A DNA stretch of 64,000 nt from positions 372,001 through 436,000 of the forward strand of contig NZ_NRCN01000001.1 of the NCBI RefSeq assembly GCF_003130255.1, in the 5' to 3' direction. The position numbers and the translations under genes were made by a program. Positions 31,812 to 41,133 of this stretch are shown one piece after another (the stretch's first letter is position 1; every line of letters starts with the position of its first letter). The DNA is from Aggregatibacter kilianii (GTDB lineage: Bacteria; Pseudomonadota; Gammaproteobacteria; Enterobacterales; Pasteurellaceae). The notes under the pieces are model-generated. The model did no database searches. It saw nothing but the letters and a program-made list of their open reading frames with translations, and was not told the DNA's origin.

Positions 31812-32273
31812 ATGTACCACTTAGATAAACTCGATCGGGCAATTCTCAATGAATTACAAACCGACGCGACAATTCCGTTAAAAGAACTCGCTGATCGGGT
31901 CAACAGTACCATCGCCACCTGCCAACGTCGTATTCAGTTACTTAAACAACATCACGTCATCACCAAACAAGTTGCCATTGTCTCCCCTTCTGCCGTGGGC
32001 AAATCCATTAGTGTATTTGTGTTAGTGGAGTTAGATAATCAACAATCTCATTATCAAGATGAATTTGAACGCAAAATGCGCGGAGAAAAGGATGTGATCG
32101 CCTGTTATGAAATCTCCGGCGATTATGATTATTTGCTGTTGGTACATACGGAAGATATGACAAGCTACCACCGTTTTATTCATCAAGTGTTAATCGGTGG
32201 CGCCCACGTGAAAGGTTACAAAAGTCAGTTTGTGATGAATTTCTTTAAGGCGGAAAGCAAAATTATTCTGTAA
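31812..32273 (+). CDS. Lrp/AsnC-family transcriptional regulator
   Basis: This 153-residue protein has an N-terminal helix-turn-helix (LDRAILNELQTDATIPLKELADRVN) and a C-terminal RAM-type effector domain (ISGDYDYLLLVHTEDMTSYHRF). Such proteins sense amino acids. Its likely target is the divergent EamA transporter gene and itself; this is inferred from position. It converges with dinB, 6 bp away. Confidence 0.9.
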   Translation: MYHLDKLDRAILNELQTDATIPLKELADRVNSTIATCQRRIQLLKQHHVITKQVAIVSPSAVGKSISVFVLVELDNQQSHYQDEFERKMRGEKDVIACYEISGDYDYLLLVHTEDMTSYHRFIHQVLIGGAHVKGYKSQFVMNFFKAESKIIL

Positions 32274-32279
32274 CGTAAA

Positions 32280-33362
32280 TTACCAGAGGCTCATTTGTTC
32301 CGAGGCTTTTTCTTCCGGTAGCGTGACGTGCAAACCGATTAATCGAATGCTTCTTCCCTGCCGACGCGCCCAAATTTGACCAAGCAACTGTTGAAAATTT
32401 TCACTTGAAAATTCGACCGCACTTTTCTCCAATGTCGTCACTTGAAAATCTTCAAATTTGAGTTTCACACCAATTTTTCTTAATTGCGCCAAAGGCATTT
32501 CCGGGCAAGCACGTTGCACGCGCTTAACCAGTTGCGGATACAGGGTTGTCAACACTTCAACGCCTTCTTCCAACTGATGAATATTACTTAATAACGTGGT
32601 TTCCACTCCCACAGACTTGCGCTCACGGTGCGGCTGAATTTCCCGCTCATCAATACCATGACTATACTGCCAAATGCGTTGCCCCATTTTGCCGAATAAA
32701 TTTAGCAACAGGTGACGCTCCGTTTTCTGTACATCGGCACAGCACACCAATCCCATTTGTAGTAATTTTTCCGACGTCACTTTGCCAACACCGGGAATTT
32801 TCTTTAAGGGCAAATTAGCGACAAAATCGCTCACCTCTTTTGGCTCAATCACAAATTGTCCGTTAGGTTTATTTTGATCAGACGCGATTTTGGCGAGGAA
32901 TTTTAACGGCGCGATGCCGGCAGAAGCGGTAAGATGAAGTTCATTGAAAATCGCCTGACGAATTTCTTGCGCAATCCATGTGGCGGAACCTGCGCATTTA
33001 TCACAATCGGTCACGTCTAAATAAGCCTCATCAAGCGAAAGCGGCTCAATAATAGAAGTATAACGTTGAAATATTTCATGAATTTGTTGGGAAACCGCAC
33101 GATACAACGGCATATTAACCGGCAACAACACTAAATTAGGGCACAGTTTTAAGGCTTGCGCGGTTGACATCGCACTATGTAATCCAAATTTACGCGCAAT
33201 GTAGCTACAGGTGGTTAAGACGCCCCGCTGTTCGGCACGCCCACCGACCGCAACAGGTTTATCGGCCAACGCGGGGTTTTCACGAATTTCAATGGATGCA
33301 TAAAAACAATCCATGTCGATGTGAATAATTTTTCTGGGTTTAGTATTTAAGGTATCAGACAT
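32280..33362 (-). CDS. dinB: DNA polymerase IV
   Basis: DinB is a Y-family translesion polymerase. Its 360 residues contain the catalytic acids in HIDMDCFYAS and PLSLDEAYLDVT, the helix-hairpin-helix LKKIPGVGKVTSEKL and the C-terminal little-finger domain. No Shine-Dalgarno sequence is evident before the ATG, and a terminator hairpin begins directly upstream. No LexA box was seen in the 75 bp before it. A UmuD-like gene with a LexA box lies 2.3 kb away. Confidence 0.95.
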   Translation of the reverse strand: MSDTLNTKPRKIIHIDMDCFYASIEIRENPALADKPVAVGGRAEQRGVLTTCSYIARKFGLHSAMSTAQALKLCPNLVLLPVNMPLYRAVSQQIHEIFQRYTSIIEPLSLDEAYLDVTDCDKCAGSATWIAQEIRQAIFNELHLTASAGIAPLKFLAKIASDQNKPNGQFVIEPKEVSDFVANLPLKKIPGVGKVTSEKLLQMGLVCCADVQKTERHLLLNLFGKMGQRIWQYSHGIDEREIQPHRERKSVGVETTLLSNIHQLEEGVEVLTTLYPQLVKRVQRACPEMPLAQLRKIGVKLKFEDFQVTTLEKSAVEFSSENFQQLLGQIWARRQGRSIRLIGLHVTLPEEKASEQMSLW

Positions 33363-33407
33363 AAAAAAGTGCGGTCAAAATTTCATGTATTTTTTTAACC
33401 GCACTTT
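33363..33407 (-). terminator. Terminator upstream of dinB made of paired uptake signals
   Basis: AAAGTGCGGT (33366-33375) and ACCGCACTTT (33398-33407) pair, with T residues following on the minus strand. It ends the gene at 33438-33950 and abuts the dinB start codon. Confidence 0.7.
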
Positions 33408-33437
33408 AACACAAAAATCTGTATAAAAAAACAGTAT

Positions 33438-33950
33438 TTAATTAGCTACATTAATTTGTTGTCCATCCGCAAAAGTCACATTACGAGCCACAGAATACAC
33501 CTGAATTGGCTCCTGCAAATGCGTAAATAACGTGCGATATTGCTCCGGAATTTGATTAAACGGAATACGTAAATTCACAGTAATCTTTGCTTTAGGCGCC
33601 ATAGGTTGCGCAAAATTTAGCGGCACATCTTGTGAATAAATCATTTGTTGATCGTATAAATAGGCCGCAATCCAATACAAGGATTTAATGGATTTATTAC
33701 TTTTATTTTCAACGGAATATTTCACTAAAACATAAGCCTGATTGTCTTCATCCACCACTATATCACGCTCCTCAAAATGAATATCAACACTCTTTTTAAA
33801 TTGGGACAAGGCAGCCTCTTGGGTGTTTTTCGTTTTTGTCGATTGTTGTACAGGCTGTGTCGGTTTAGCTTTAGGCTCAGCTGCATTTGCCGAACTTAGC
33901 ACAAGAAAAGAAGACAATACCAGTGAGGTAAATAAATTAAAATATTTCAT
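33438..33950 (-). CDS. Secreted protein of unknown function
   Basis: This 170-residue protein has a Sec signal peptide (MKYFNLFTSLVLSSFLVLSS, cleavage after ANA). A Pro/Lys/Thr/Gln-rich linker follows, and then a compact domain of about 120 residues with beta-strand-like pattern (IVVDEDNQAYVLVKYSVENKS). It is probably periplasmic. I do not recognise the family. The start at 33950 fits the signal peptide; the longer frame to 34025 does not. Confidence 0.7.
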   Translation of the reverse strand: MKYFNLFTSLVLSSFLVLSSANAAEPKAKPTQPVQQSTKTKNTQEAALSQFKKSVDIHFEERDIVVDEDNQAYVLVKYSVENKSNKSIKSLYWIAAYLYDQQMIYSQDVPLNFAQPMAPKAKITVNLRIPFNQIPEQYRTLFTHLQEPIQVYSVARNVTFADGQQINVAN

Positions 33951-34091
33951 TGTGATACCTTTACAATAATGAATTTGTGGCAGAATTCTACTCGATCTCC
34001 CCCGGGGAAGAAACGGAATTTTCATTAACTTACATAAAACAAAAAAGGATAGACATTAAAATCTATCCTTTGCTCTATTAATAGCTAATTT

Positions 34092-35339
34092 TTAGCTGTT
34101 CACTTGTTTTTGCTCATCAGCCATACAAGCCGCTGCGGTAAATAATACGTCGGTTGAAGAGTTAAGTGCAGTCTCTGTGGAGTCTTGCAAAATACCGATA
34201 ATAAAGCCGACCCCGATCATTTGTGCCGCCACATCATCGGAAATGTTGAACAGGCTACAAGCCAATGGAATTAGCAATAAGGAGCCACCGGCCACACCGG
34301 ATGCACCACAGGCACACAGGCTTGCCACTACGCTTAATAAGATAGCTCTACCAAAGGAAACCTCAATACCCAATGTATGTACTGCAGCCAAGGTCAGGAT
34401 GGTAATAGTAATTGCCGCACCGGCCATGTTGATACTGGCGCCTAGTGGAATAGATACAGAATAGGTTTCTTCATCCAATCCAAGACGCTTCGCCAAGTTA
34501 ATATTCACCGGGATATTTGCTGCTGAGCTACGGGTAAAGAAGGCGGTTACGCCACTTTCACGCAAGCAAGTCCAAACTAATGGGAACGGATTACGGCGGA
34601 TTTTCCAATACACTAAAAGCGGGTTAACCACAAATGCCACAAATGCCATAGAACCGATTAAGACAGCTAATAATTCGGCATAACCGCGCAATGCCACTAA
34701 CCCTTTATCCGCTAAGGTTTCAGACACTAAACCAAATACGCCGATTGGTGCAAAAGAAATAATCACATAAACGATTTTAGATACGGCTTCGGAAAAATCG
34801 GAAATGACAATTTTTGTATTTTCAGAAGCATGGCGAAGCGCTAAACCTAAACCGATAGACCAAGTTAATACGCCGATAAAGTTTGCTTTAAATAGCGCAT
34901 TAAGTGGATTGTCCACCATATTAAAAATAAGATCCAACAAGACATTACCTACACCTTTTGGCGCGGAAGTAATATCTTCCTTAACGGATAGCGCAACTTC
35001 GATTGGGAACAAGAAGGAGGCGATAACCGCAACAACGGCGGCTAAAAAAGTGCCGAGTAGATATAAAACAAGGATTGGCTTCATGCTGGTTTTGGTGCCA
35101 ATTTTTTTATTGGCAATGGCTGCCATTACCAAAACAAAAATAAGCAACGGCGCTACCGCACGCAGTGAACGCACAAAAATTTGGCCCAACACACCGACTT
35201 TTTCCGCCAAGTTAAAATCTAAGACGGTTTGTAACATGGGGCTGACTTGCGCCACGATAATACCGAGCACCAAACCAATAGCAATGCGTTTAACCAAATT
35301 ACCTTGGAAAAACAAAGAAATTAAACGAGAAGTATTCAT
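34092..35339 (-). CDS. sstT: Serine/threonine:Na+ symporter SstT
   Basis: This 415-residue dicarboxylate/amino acid:cation symporter imports serine and threonine with sodium. The unwound-helix serine motif [11 protein letters not shown] and the conserved [17 protein letters not shown] are present. The start [14 protein letters not shown] at 35339 matches the family; no good ribosome site is visible there or at 35363. Confidence 0.94.
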   Translation of the reverse strand: MNTSRLISLFFQGNLVKRIAIGLVLGIIVAQVSPMLQTVLDFNLAEKVGVLGQIFVRSLRAVAPLLIFVLVMAAIANKKIGTKTSMKPILVLYLLGTFLAAVVAVIASFLFPIEVALSVKEDITSAPKGVGNVLLDLIFNMVDNPLNALFKANFIGVLTWSIGLGLALRHASENTKIVISDFSEAVSKIVYVIISFAPIGVFGLVSETLADKGLVALRGYAELLAVLIGSMAFVAFVVNPLLVYWKIRRNPFPLVWTCLRESGVTAFFTRSSAANIPVNINLAKRLGLDEETYSVSIPLGASINMAGAAITITILTLAAVHTLGIEVSFGRAILLSVVASLCACGASGVAGGSLLLIPLACSLFNISDDVAAQMIGVGFIIGILQDSTETALNSSTDVLFTAAACMADEQKQVNS

Positions 35340-35589
35340 AATGGGTTTAATCATGTTGTGCAAATAAACTTGCTGTTGATATTCGAATCAAAATTGATCC
35401 ACCTAAGGGGAAGTAAAGATAGCTTAAAATTTAGATAAAGAAAATATGAACTATGGAATTTTTTTAACTTTATAAAAGATTATGGGGTTTTATTTAGCTG
35501 TCATTTAAAAAAACATCCACTTTATTCTATTTAACCAACGCCATGATGCCGTCATCATGAAAGCCTTAAAAAATTTTTGTTTTTACTTG

Positions 35590-35619
35590 TTGACTTACTG
35601 GATATAACAACAGTATATT
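35590..35619 (+). promoter_or_regulatory. Promoter of the UmuD-like gene
   Basis: TTGACT (35590-35595) and TATATT (35614-35619) are separated by 18 bp. The predicted start falls inside the LexA box immediately downstream. Confidence 0.6.
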
Positions 35620-35623
35620 ATTA

Positions 35624-35639
35624 CTGTATAAAAATACAG
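35624..35639. promoter_or_regulatory. LexA (SOS) box
   Basis: CTGT-ATAAAAAT-ACAG matches the gamma-proteobacterial LexA consensus CTGT-N8-ACAG exactly, within TACTGTATAAAAATACAGTT. It covers the predicted start point, 20 bp before the start codon, so LexA would repress this gene. Confidence 0.82.
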
Positions 35640-35658
35640 TTAATTTAAGGAAATCAAT

Positions 35659-36108
35659 ATGAGCTACCAAAACCAAATTATCCCCCAACATCATCAAGCT
35701 TTTTCTTATCAGCCTATGCCTTTCTTTGAAGACATGAAAAAGGAAAAAACCAATTTTAAGAAAAAACTTGATCTTAATTTGTATTGCATCAGACGCCCGC
35801 AACAAACCTGTTTTATCCGAGTCACTAATCCGAATATGTTGGCTTGGGGCATTGAAGAAGGTGATATGCTGGTTGTGGAAGACAGTAACGAATTATTTGT
35901 GGAAGAGTTAGTTGTGCTAGAAATCAATAACGAATTCCATGTGTATGAGTTTATTGCCCACACCAATGGCGAATTTGTATTCTTATCCTTAGATTCCCAA
36001 ACACAAAATATTAAAACCGATAACTGGCGCAATTTGCCAATTATCGGCACAGTAACAAATGTGATTCATCAATTACATCGTAAAAACACAATGCGTTTCG
36101 CCGCATAA
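35659..36108 (+). CDS. UmuD-like S24-fold protein lacking catalytic residues
   Basis: The 149 residues align well with UmuD from about residue 36: KKLDLNLYCI...TCFIRVTNPNMLAWGIEEGDMLVVEDS versus UmuD RIDLNQLLI...[26 protein letters not shown]. The nucleophile Ser60 is Asn59 here (NPNM for GDSM), and the general-base Lys97 is Tyr96 (FHVYEF for FTVKKL). Self-cleavage is therefore not expected. No umuC is adjacent. The LexA box makes it an SOS gene. It might act like UmuD' or regulate a polymerase such as nearby DinB; this is inference. Confidence 0.75.
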   Translation: MSYQNQIIPQHHQAFSYQPMPFFEDMKKEKTNFKKKLDLNLYCIRRPQQTCFIRVTNPNMLAWGIEEGDMLVVEDSNELFVEELVVLEINNEFHVYEFIAHTNGEFVFLSLDSQTQNIKTDNWRNLPIIGTVTNVIHQLHRKNTMRFAA

Positions 36109-36137
36109 ATATTCTCAAATAGCCTATTGATTGTACA

Positions 36138-36181
36138 AAAAAGTGCGGTTAGAAATATAAAAATTTCTGACCGCACTTTTT
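36138..36181. terminator. Bidirectional terminator between convergent genes
   Basis: AAAAAGTGCGGT(T)AGAAAT pairs with ATTTCT(G)ACCGCACTTTTT around a 6-nt loop, using two uptake signals. It ends the UmuD-like gene and the NlpC/P60 gene. Confidence 0.85.
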
Positions 36182-36201
36182 GTTTTCTAAAAAAACTTAT
36201 C

Positions 36202-36708
36202 TTAAAGAACGCGACGGGATTGGGTGTAAGTTCTTGCCCAGTAATTATCACTCAAAGATTCAATAATTACACCACGACTTGTGCTGGAATGCATAAATTT
36301 GTCATCACCGATATAAACGCCTACATGATGGTTTTTGCGGAAGAAGACCAAATCACCCACTTTTAATTCGTGTTTCTTGATTTCCTTGCCAACATAACGT
36401 TGTTCGGAAGTAGAGCGTGGCAATGTAACCCCAAAAGCATCTAAGAATGTGGTTTGCATAAATCCGGAACAATCAATTCCTTTTTTCGTTAAACCGCCGA
36501 AACGATAACGAGTGCCGGCCCACTCCTGATAAACTTTAGAAAGGCGTTTATCCATAATGGCTGAATATTGATGAGGCTTGTTAGTTTTTAACTGTGCGGC
36601 AATTAATTGGTTAAGCTGGTGTTCATCTTGAGCTTGTTGGGAAGCAATGTTATTTGAACATGCCGTCAAGACAAAAAAAGGCGCGATAATCAATAATTTT
36701 CTGAACAT
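36202..36708 (-). CDS. NlpC/P60 family lipoprotein, probable murein endopeptidase (MepS/NlpC-like)
   Basis: This 168-residue protein has a lipobox LTAC (Cys about residue 17), so it is membrane-anchored in the periplasm. The C-terminal NlpC/P60 domain has the catalytic Cys in GIDCSGFMQTTF, His in HHVGVYIGD and the third polar residue in KFMHSST. Such enzymes cut peptidoglycan cross-links; E. coli MepS (Spr) and NlpC are the closest named relatives. Confidence 0.9.
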   Translation of the reverse strand: MFRKLLIIAPFFVLTACSNNIASQQAQDEHQLNQLIAAQLKTNKPHQYSAIMDKRLSKVYQEWAGTRYRFGGLTKKGIDCSGFMQTTFLDAFGVTLPRSTSEQRYVGKEIKKHELKVGDLVFFRKNHHVGVYIGDDKFMHSSTSRGVIIESLSDNYWARTYTQSRRVL

Positions 36709-36835
36709 AAATTTAAATTGTTATTTTAAATAAGGTTTTTAAGTCACATAATTGTGCCAAATACTATCGTAAATTTATGTAAAAATCTAGCTAAAATTGC
36801 TTTTAATTTGAAGAAAAATAGACTTTTTTTCGTAC

Positions 36836-36869
36836 ATATAGTGCATAAAGGAAAATTTATGCACTATAT
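36836..36869. repeat. 14-bp perfect hairpin downstream of kdsA
   Basis: ATATAGTGCATAAA (36836-36849), loop GGAAAA, TTTATGCACTATAT (36856-36869). On the minus strand it follows the kdsA stop by 21 bp but is not followed by a T tract. It could be a terminator of unusual form or an mRNA-stabilising hairpin. Confidence 0.6.
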
Positions 36870-36889
36870 ATTGTTGTTGCACGAACAAA

Positions 36890-37753
<864 letters not shown>

Positions 37754-38653
37754 TTATTTATCTGAAATGTTTGCCCAACGCCCTAGCGTAACACGCTCAT
37801 TATTTCCATAATCTCGGCATGTGTCGACATTTTGCCATAAATTCATCTGAAAAATCGACCGCACTTTTTCGCCTTGTTGCCATCCATGCTCCAATAACAA
37901 ATAGCCATTTTCCGTTAAATATTGCGGCGCCTGTTCAATAATATGCCGTAAATCTGCATAACCGCTTTCCTCTGCCACCAAAGCAGACAAGGGTTCAAAA
38001 CGCACATCGCCTCGCTGTAAATGTTCATCGTTACTATCAATGTAAGGCGGATTGCTCACGATTAAGTCAAATTTTCCCGTAACATTATCAAACCAATGAC
38101 TTTGCACAAAATGGACGTTTAATTGATTTTTTTCCGCATTTGTTCTTGCCAACTCAACTATTTCAGGCAAGAAATCCACGCCGATAATATCAAGTTGAAT
38201 GCGTTGTTTTTGTGTCACGGATTTTAATTCCGATGCCAACGCCAACGCGATCGCACCGGTTCCCGTACCAAGATCTAAAATGCGAAAACAGGGTGAATGT
38301 TGATCGCACTTTTGTAGCTTTTCAATAGCAATCTCCACCGCCTTTTCCACCAAAATCTCCGTATCCGGGCGCGGGATTAACGTTTTTTCCGACACTGCCA
38401 ACGGCAACGACCAAAATTCTTTTTCACCAAGAAGATAAGCAATAGGTTCGCCTTTCAAACGACGGGATAAAAGTGCGGTCAGTTTTTCCAACGTTTTTTT
38501 CTCTAACGCCGTTTCGCCAAAGGCTAAAATAAAGGCGCGAGATTTTTGTGTAACGGATTGTAATAATGCCAAGGCATCAATTCTGCCGTTTTCGGAGGAA
38601 TTTGCCTGATTTAAGGTTTGCGTGGCTTGTTGTAGCCATTGTTGATAGTTCAT
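37754..38653 (-). CDS. prmC: Peptide chain release factor N5-glutamine methyltransferase
   Basis: PrmC methylates the Gln of the GGQ motif in RF1 and RF2 using S-adenosylmethionine. Its 299 residues contain the SAM loop ILDLGTGTGAIALALA and the catalytic NPPY in IVSNPPYID. ATG 38653 is chosen over a TTG at 38662. It sits directly downstream of prfA, the gene for its substrate. Confidence 0.94.
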   Translation of the reverse strand: MNYQQWLQQATQTLNQANSSENGRIDALALLQSVTQKSRAFILAFGETALEKKTLEKLTALLSRRLKGEPIAYLLGEKEFWSLPLAVSEKTLIPRPDTEILVEKAVEIAIEKLQKCDQHSPCFRILDLGTGTGAIALALASELKSVTQKQRIQLDIIGVDFLPEIVELARTNAEKNQLNVHFVQSHWFDNVTGKFDLIVSNPPYIDSNDEHLQRGDVRFEPLSALVAEESGYADLRHIIEQAPQYLTENGYLLLEHGWQQGEKVRSIFQMNLWQNVDTCRDYGNNERVTLGRWANISDK

Positions 38654-38661
38654 TTTTGTCA

Positions 38662-38691
38662 ATAAAAATGAACGAGCCGTTAAGCTCGTTC
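38662..38691 (-). terminator. Hairpin between prfA and prmC
   Basis: GAACGAGC/GCTCGTTC (38670-38691) with a 6-nt loop is followed by ATTTTTATT on the minus strand. It looks like an attenuating terminator that lowers prmC-kdsA expression. Confidence 0.6.
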
Positions 38692-38697
38692 GAATAG

Positions 38698-39780
38698 TTA
38701 ATTCTGTTCAGACAGCGTGGCCAATTGATCGGCCTGATACTCGGTGATAATCGGCTGAATGAGTTCATCAATTTTGCCGTTCATGACTTCATCCAAGCGA
38801 TAAATTGTGAGGTTAATGCGATGATCGGTTACGCGGCCTTGCGGGTAATTGTAAGTGCGGATTTTGTCGGAACGGTCACCCGAACCTAATAAATTGCGGC
38901 GGGTATCTGCCTGCTCTTGCGCCAATTTTTCCTGTTCTTGCTGAACCAAGCGGGAAGCTAACACGGACAACGCTTTGGCTTTGTTTTTATGTTGCGAACG
39001 TTCATCCTGACATTCCACCACCATACCGGTAGGAATATGGGTAATACGCACGGCAGAGTCGGTTTTATTGATGTGCTGTCCACCTGCACCGGATGCCCGA
39101 TAAGTATCAATACGCAAATCTGACGGATTAATTTCCGGCATTTCGGATTCCGGTAACTCAGGCATCACCGCAACGGTACAAGCAGAAGTATGAATACGCC
39201 CCTGTGATTCGGTTTTCGGCACACGTTGAACACGATGACCGCCTGATTCAAATTTTAATTGCCCATATACGCCATCACCGCTAACAAGCGCAATAATTTC
39301 TTTAAATCCACCCTGTTCACTTTCATTTTCACTGAGCACTTCCACGCGCCAACGTTTGAGTTCGGCATAACGGCTATACATACGGAAAAGATCACCGGCA
39401 AAAATGCCTGCTTCATCACCGCCTGTTCCTGCACGGATTTCTAAATAGCAGTTATATTCATCATTTGGATCTTTCGGTAATAATAAAATCTGTAATTGCT
39501 GTTCAACCTCTGTAAGTTCGGCTTCGGATTCTTCAATTTCCATTTGTGCCATCTCTTTCATTTCAGGGTCATTCAGCAACATTTTTGCTTCTTCAAGGTT
39601 AGAATTAAGTTGATTCCAACGACTAAAACATTTCACAACATCTTCAAGTTGTGAATATTCTTTGGAATAGGCTCTAAATTTATCTTGATCGCTAATCACA
39701 GAAGCATCGCCCAATAACGCTTCTAACTCTTCATAACGCTCTTTTAAGCTCTCTAATTTGGTAATAATAGATGGTTTCAT
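38698..39780 (-). CDS. prfA: Peptide chain release factor 1
   Basis: RF1 terminates translation at UAA and UAG. The 360 residues include the GGQ motif in [16 protein letters not shown] (Gln methylated by PrmC) and the anticodon-like PxT in the [12 protein letters not shown] region. It heads the prfA-prmC-kdsA cluster; hemA is not adjacent. Confidence 0.96.
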   Translation of the reverse strand: MKPSIITKLESLKERYEELEALLGDASVISDQDKFRAYSKEYSQLEDVVKCFSRWNQLNSNLEEAKMLLNDPEMKEMAQMEIEESEAELTEVEQQLQILLLPKDPNDEYNCYLEIRAGTGGDEAGIFAGDLFRMYSRYAELKRWRVEVLSENESEQGGFKEIIALVSGDGVYGQLKFESGGHRVQRVPKTESQGRIHTSACTVAVMPELPESEMPEINPSDLRIDTYRASGAGGQHINKTDSAVRITHIPTGMVVECQDERSQHKNKAKALSVLASRLVQQEQEKLAQEQADTRRNLLGSGDRSDKIRTYNYPQGRVTDHRINLTIYRLDEVMNGKIDELIQPIITEYQADQLATLSEQN

Positions 39781-39876
39781 TGCTTAACCTTGAAAAGAAA
39801 TTGAAAAAAGAAAATTAAACTAAAAAATCGGGGCATTCTAGCACAGAATAGGGATTTTGTTGAAGTTCACACAAAG

Positions 39877-39906
39877 AAAAAGGCTTCCGAATTCTCGAAA
39901 GCCTTT
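39877..39906 (-). terminator. Terminator after the SlyB-like gene
   Basis: AAAGGCTT/AAGCCTTT arms with an inner CGA/TCG pair, followed by T residues on the minus strand, end the lipoprotein gene. Confidence 0.7.
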
Positions 39907-39924
39907 CCTTTTTATGGATAAAAA

Positions 39925-40380
39925 TTAAAGTGCGGATACATTCAAACGTGAACCACCAACGATACGCACACGTGCACCTGGCACAAGATTAGGTTCGGCT
40001 TTTTGCACTACCACAATTTCTTTGCCGTCATCTTTACGGATAACCATTTCCAAACTACTCACTTGGCTGGCTTTTTCTTCTACTTTACTACCGATTACCG
40101 CGCCGGCTACAGCACCAATAGCACTGGCAAGCACTTGGCCTGTACCTCCGCCGATACCGGAAGCTGCAATACCACCGATAGCACCGCCACCAACAGTCCC
40201 AATCACGCCTTGGTTATCTGCCTGAATTTTCACCGGACGGGTAGAAACAATCGTGCCATAACTAATTGAACGTGCTTCTTTGGCTTGTTCGGAAGAATAA
40301 ACGTCACCGCCATAAATATCTTGGTTAGCACAACCAACCATGCCCAATGCCATTAATACGGCAACTGCGATTTTTTTCAT
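39925..40380 (-). CDS. Outer membrane lipoprotein, SlyB/Pcp-like
   Basis: This 151-residue protein has a lipoprotein signal with lipobox GMVGC. The middle contains glycine-zipper segments (GTVGGGAIGGIAASGIGGGTG, described as two hydrophobic Gly-rich stretches) that insert in the outer membrane. The C-terminal beta-domain ends VRIVGGSRLNV. It belongs to the SlyB/Pcp family associated with envelope integrity. Confidence 0.88.
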   Translation of the reverse strand: MKKIAVAVLMALGMVGCANQDIYGGDVYSSEQAKEARSISYGTIVSTRPVKIQADNQGVIGTVGGGAIGGIAASGIGGGTGQVLASAIGAVAGAVIGSKVEEKASQVSSLEMVIRKDDGKEIVVVQKAEPNLVPGARVRIVGGSRLNVSAL

Positions 40381-40457
40381 AAATGCTCCTTAAACGATAA
40401 ATGAAATTATCATGACTATATTAGCCCAAACCTAGGGGAATAAACCACCAATTTACA

Positions 40458-41045
40458 CTACACCGCCTCAATAATTTGTTTGATGCTGTATGGGTGAACT
40501 TTAATACAGGTATGATTATGATTCTGGTCCGAAAAACTGATGGCCACCGATAAATTGACCAGTTTTTCACCATCAGCTTTCGGTTCGCTCGTTTTGACTT
40601 TCAAACCTTCGGATTGGTTCCGCAAAAACAAATTTTTTATACGGGCTAACCATTCCGCCTCGGTTTCTCCGGTTAAAAACGGCACAACCACTTCAATATG
40701 TTCCCACGTTTCTTGCGGATAATGTTTATTCTTCGGGAACGGCAACTCAACTACGTCAATTGCCTGTCCGGCAAGGTATAACGGTTGAGTTAAGGCAATT
40801 AAATAAATCACCCTACCATTCACCGAATTATCGCTTAACACGGAGCCATAGTTTAACAATAATGCCAACCATTCACGAGCCTTCTGCTCTGAATTAACAC
40901 GCAACGAAAGATGATCGATTTCATATTTGGTTAGATCTAAATGAATCGCTTCCGCAAGCGCCTGAATTTTTTGCTCGAAATCCTGAAAATCCGCTAAAAG
41001 TGCGGTCTGATTTTGAAACATTTCGTGGGGCAAATGAAACGACAT
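40458..41045 (-). CDS. yecM: YecM-like protein (VOC fold)
   Basis: This 195-residue cytoplasmic protein has no established function. Putative metal ligands of the vicinal-oxygen-chelate fold are His in EIDHLSLR, the WEHIEVV segment and His in IKVHPYSI. It is divergent from argS; yecM is also next to argS in E. coli. A ribosome site is present before the ATG at 41045. Confidence 0.85.
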   Translation of the reverse strand: MSFHLPHEMFQNQTALLADFQDFEQKIQALAEAIHLDLTKYEIDHLSLRVNSEQKAREWLALLLNYGSVLSDNSVNGRVIYLIALTQPLYLAGQAIDVVELPFPKNKHYPQETWEHIEVVVPFLTGETEAEWLARIKNLFLRNQSEGLKVKTSEPKADGEKLVNLSVAISFSDQNHNHTCIKVHPYSIKQIIEAV

Positions 41046-41133
41046 AAATTTCCCTTTTTGGCTTTTCTGAAACGTGAAACAACGGTATTATATCCAGCTG
41101 TTTTTATCCCTCAAAAGAATTTAAGGTTCAACC

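Larger units (their letters stand above)
35340..35658. other. Intergenic region between sstT and the UmuD-like gene
   Basis: The 319 AT-rich bases separate the two divergent genes. A CATGATG/CATCATG hairpin lies at 35542-35559. A promoter and a LexA box at 35590-35639 serve the rightward gene. I see no gene here. Confidence 0.6.
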
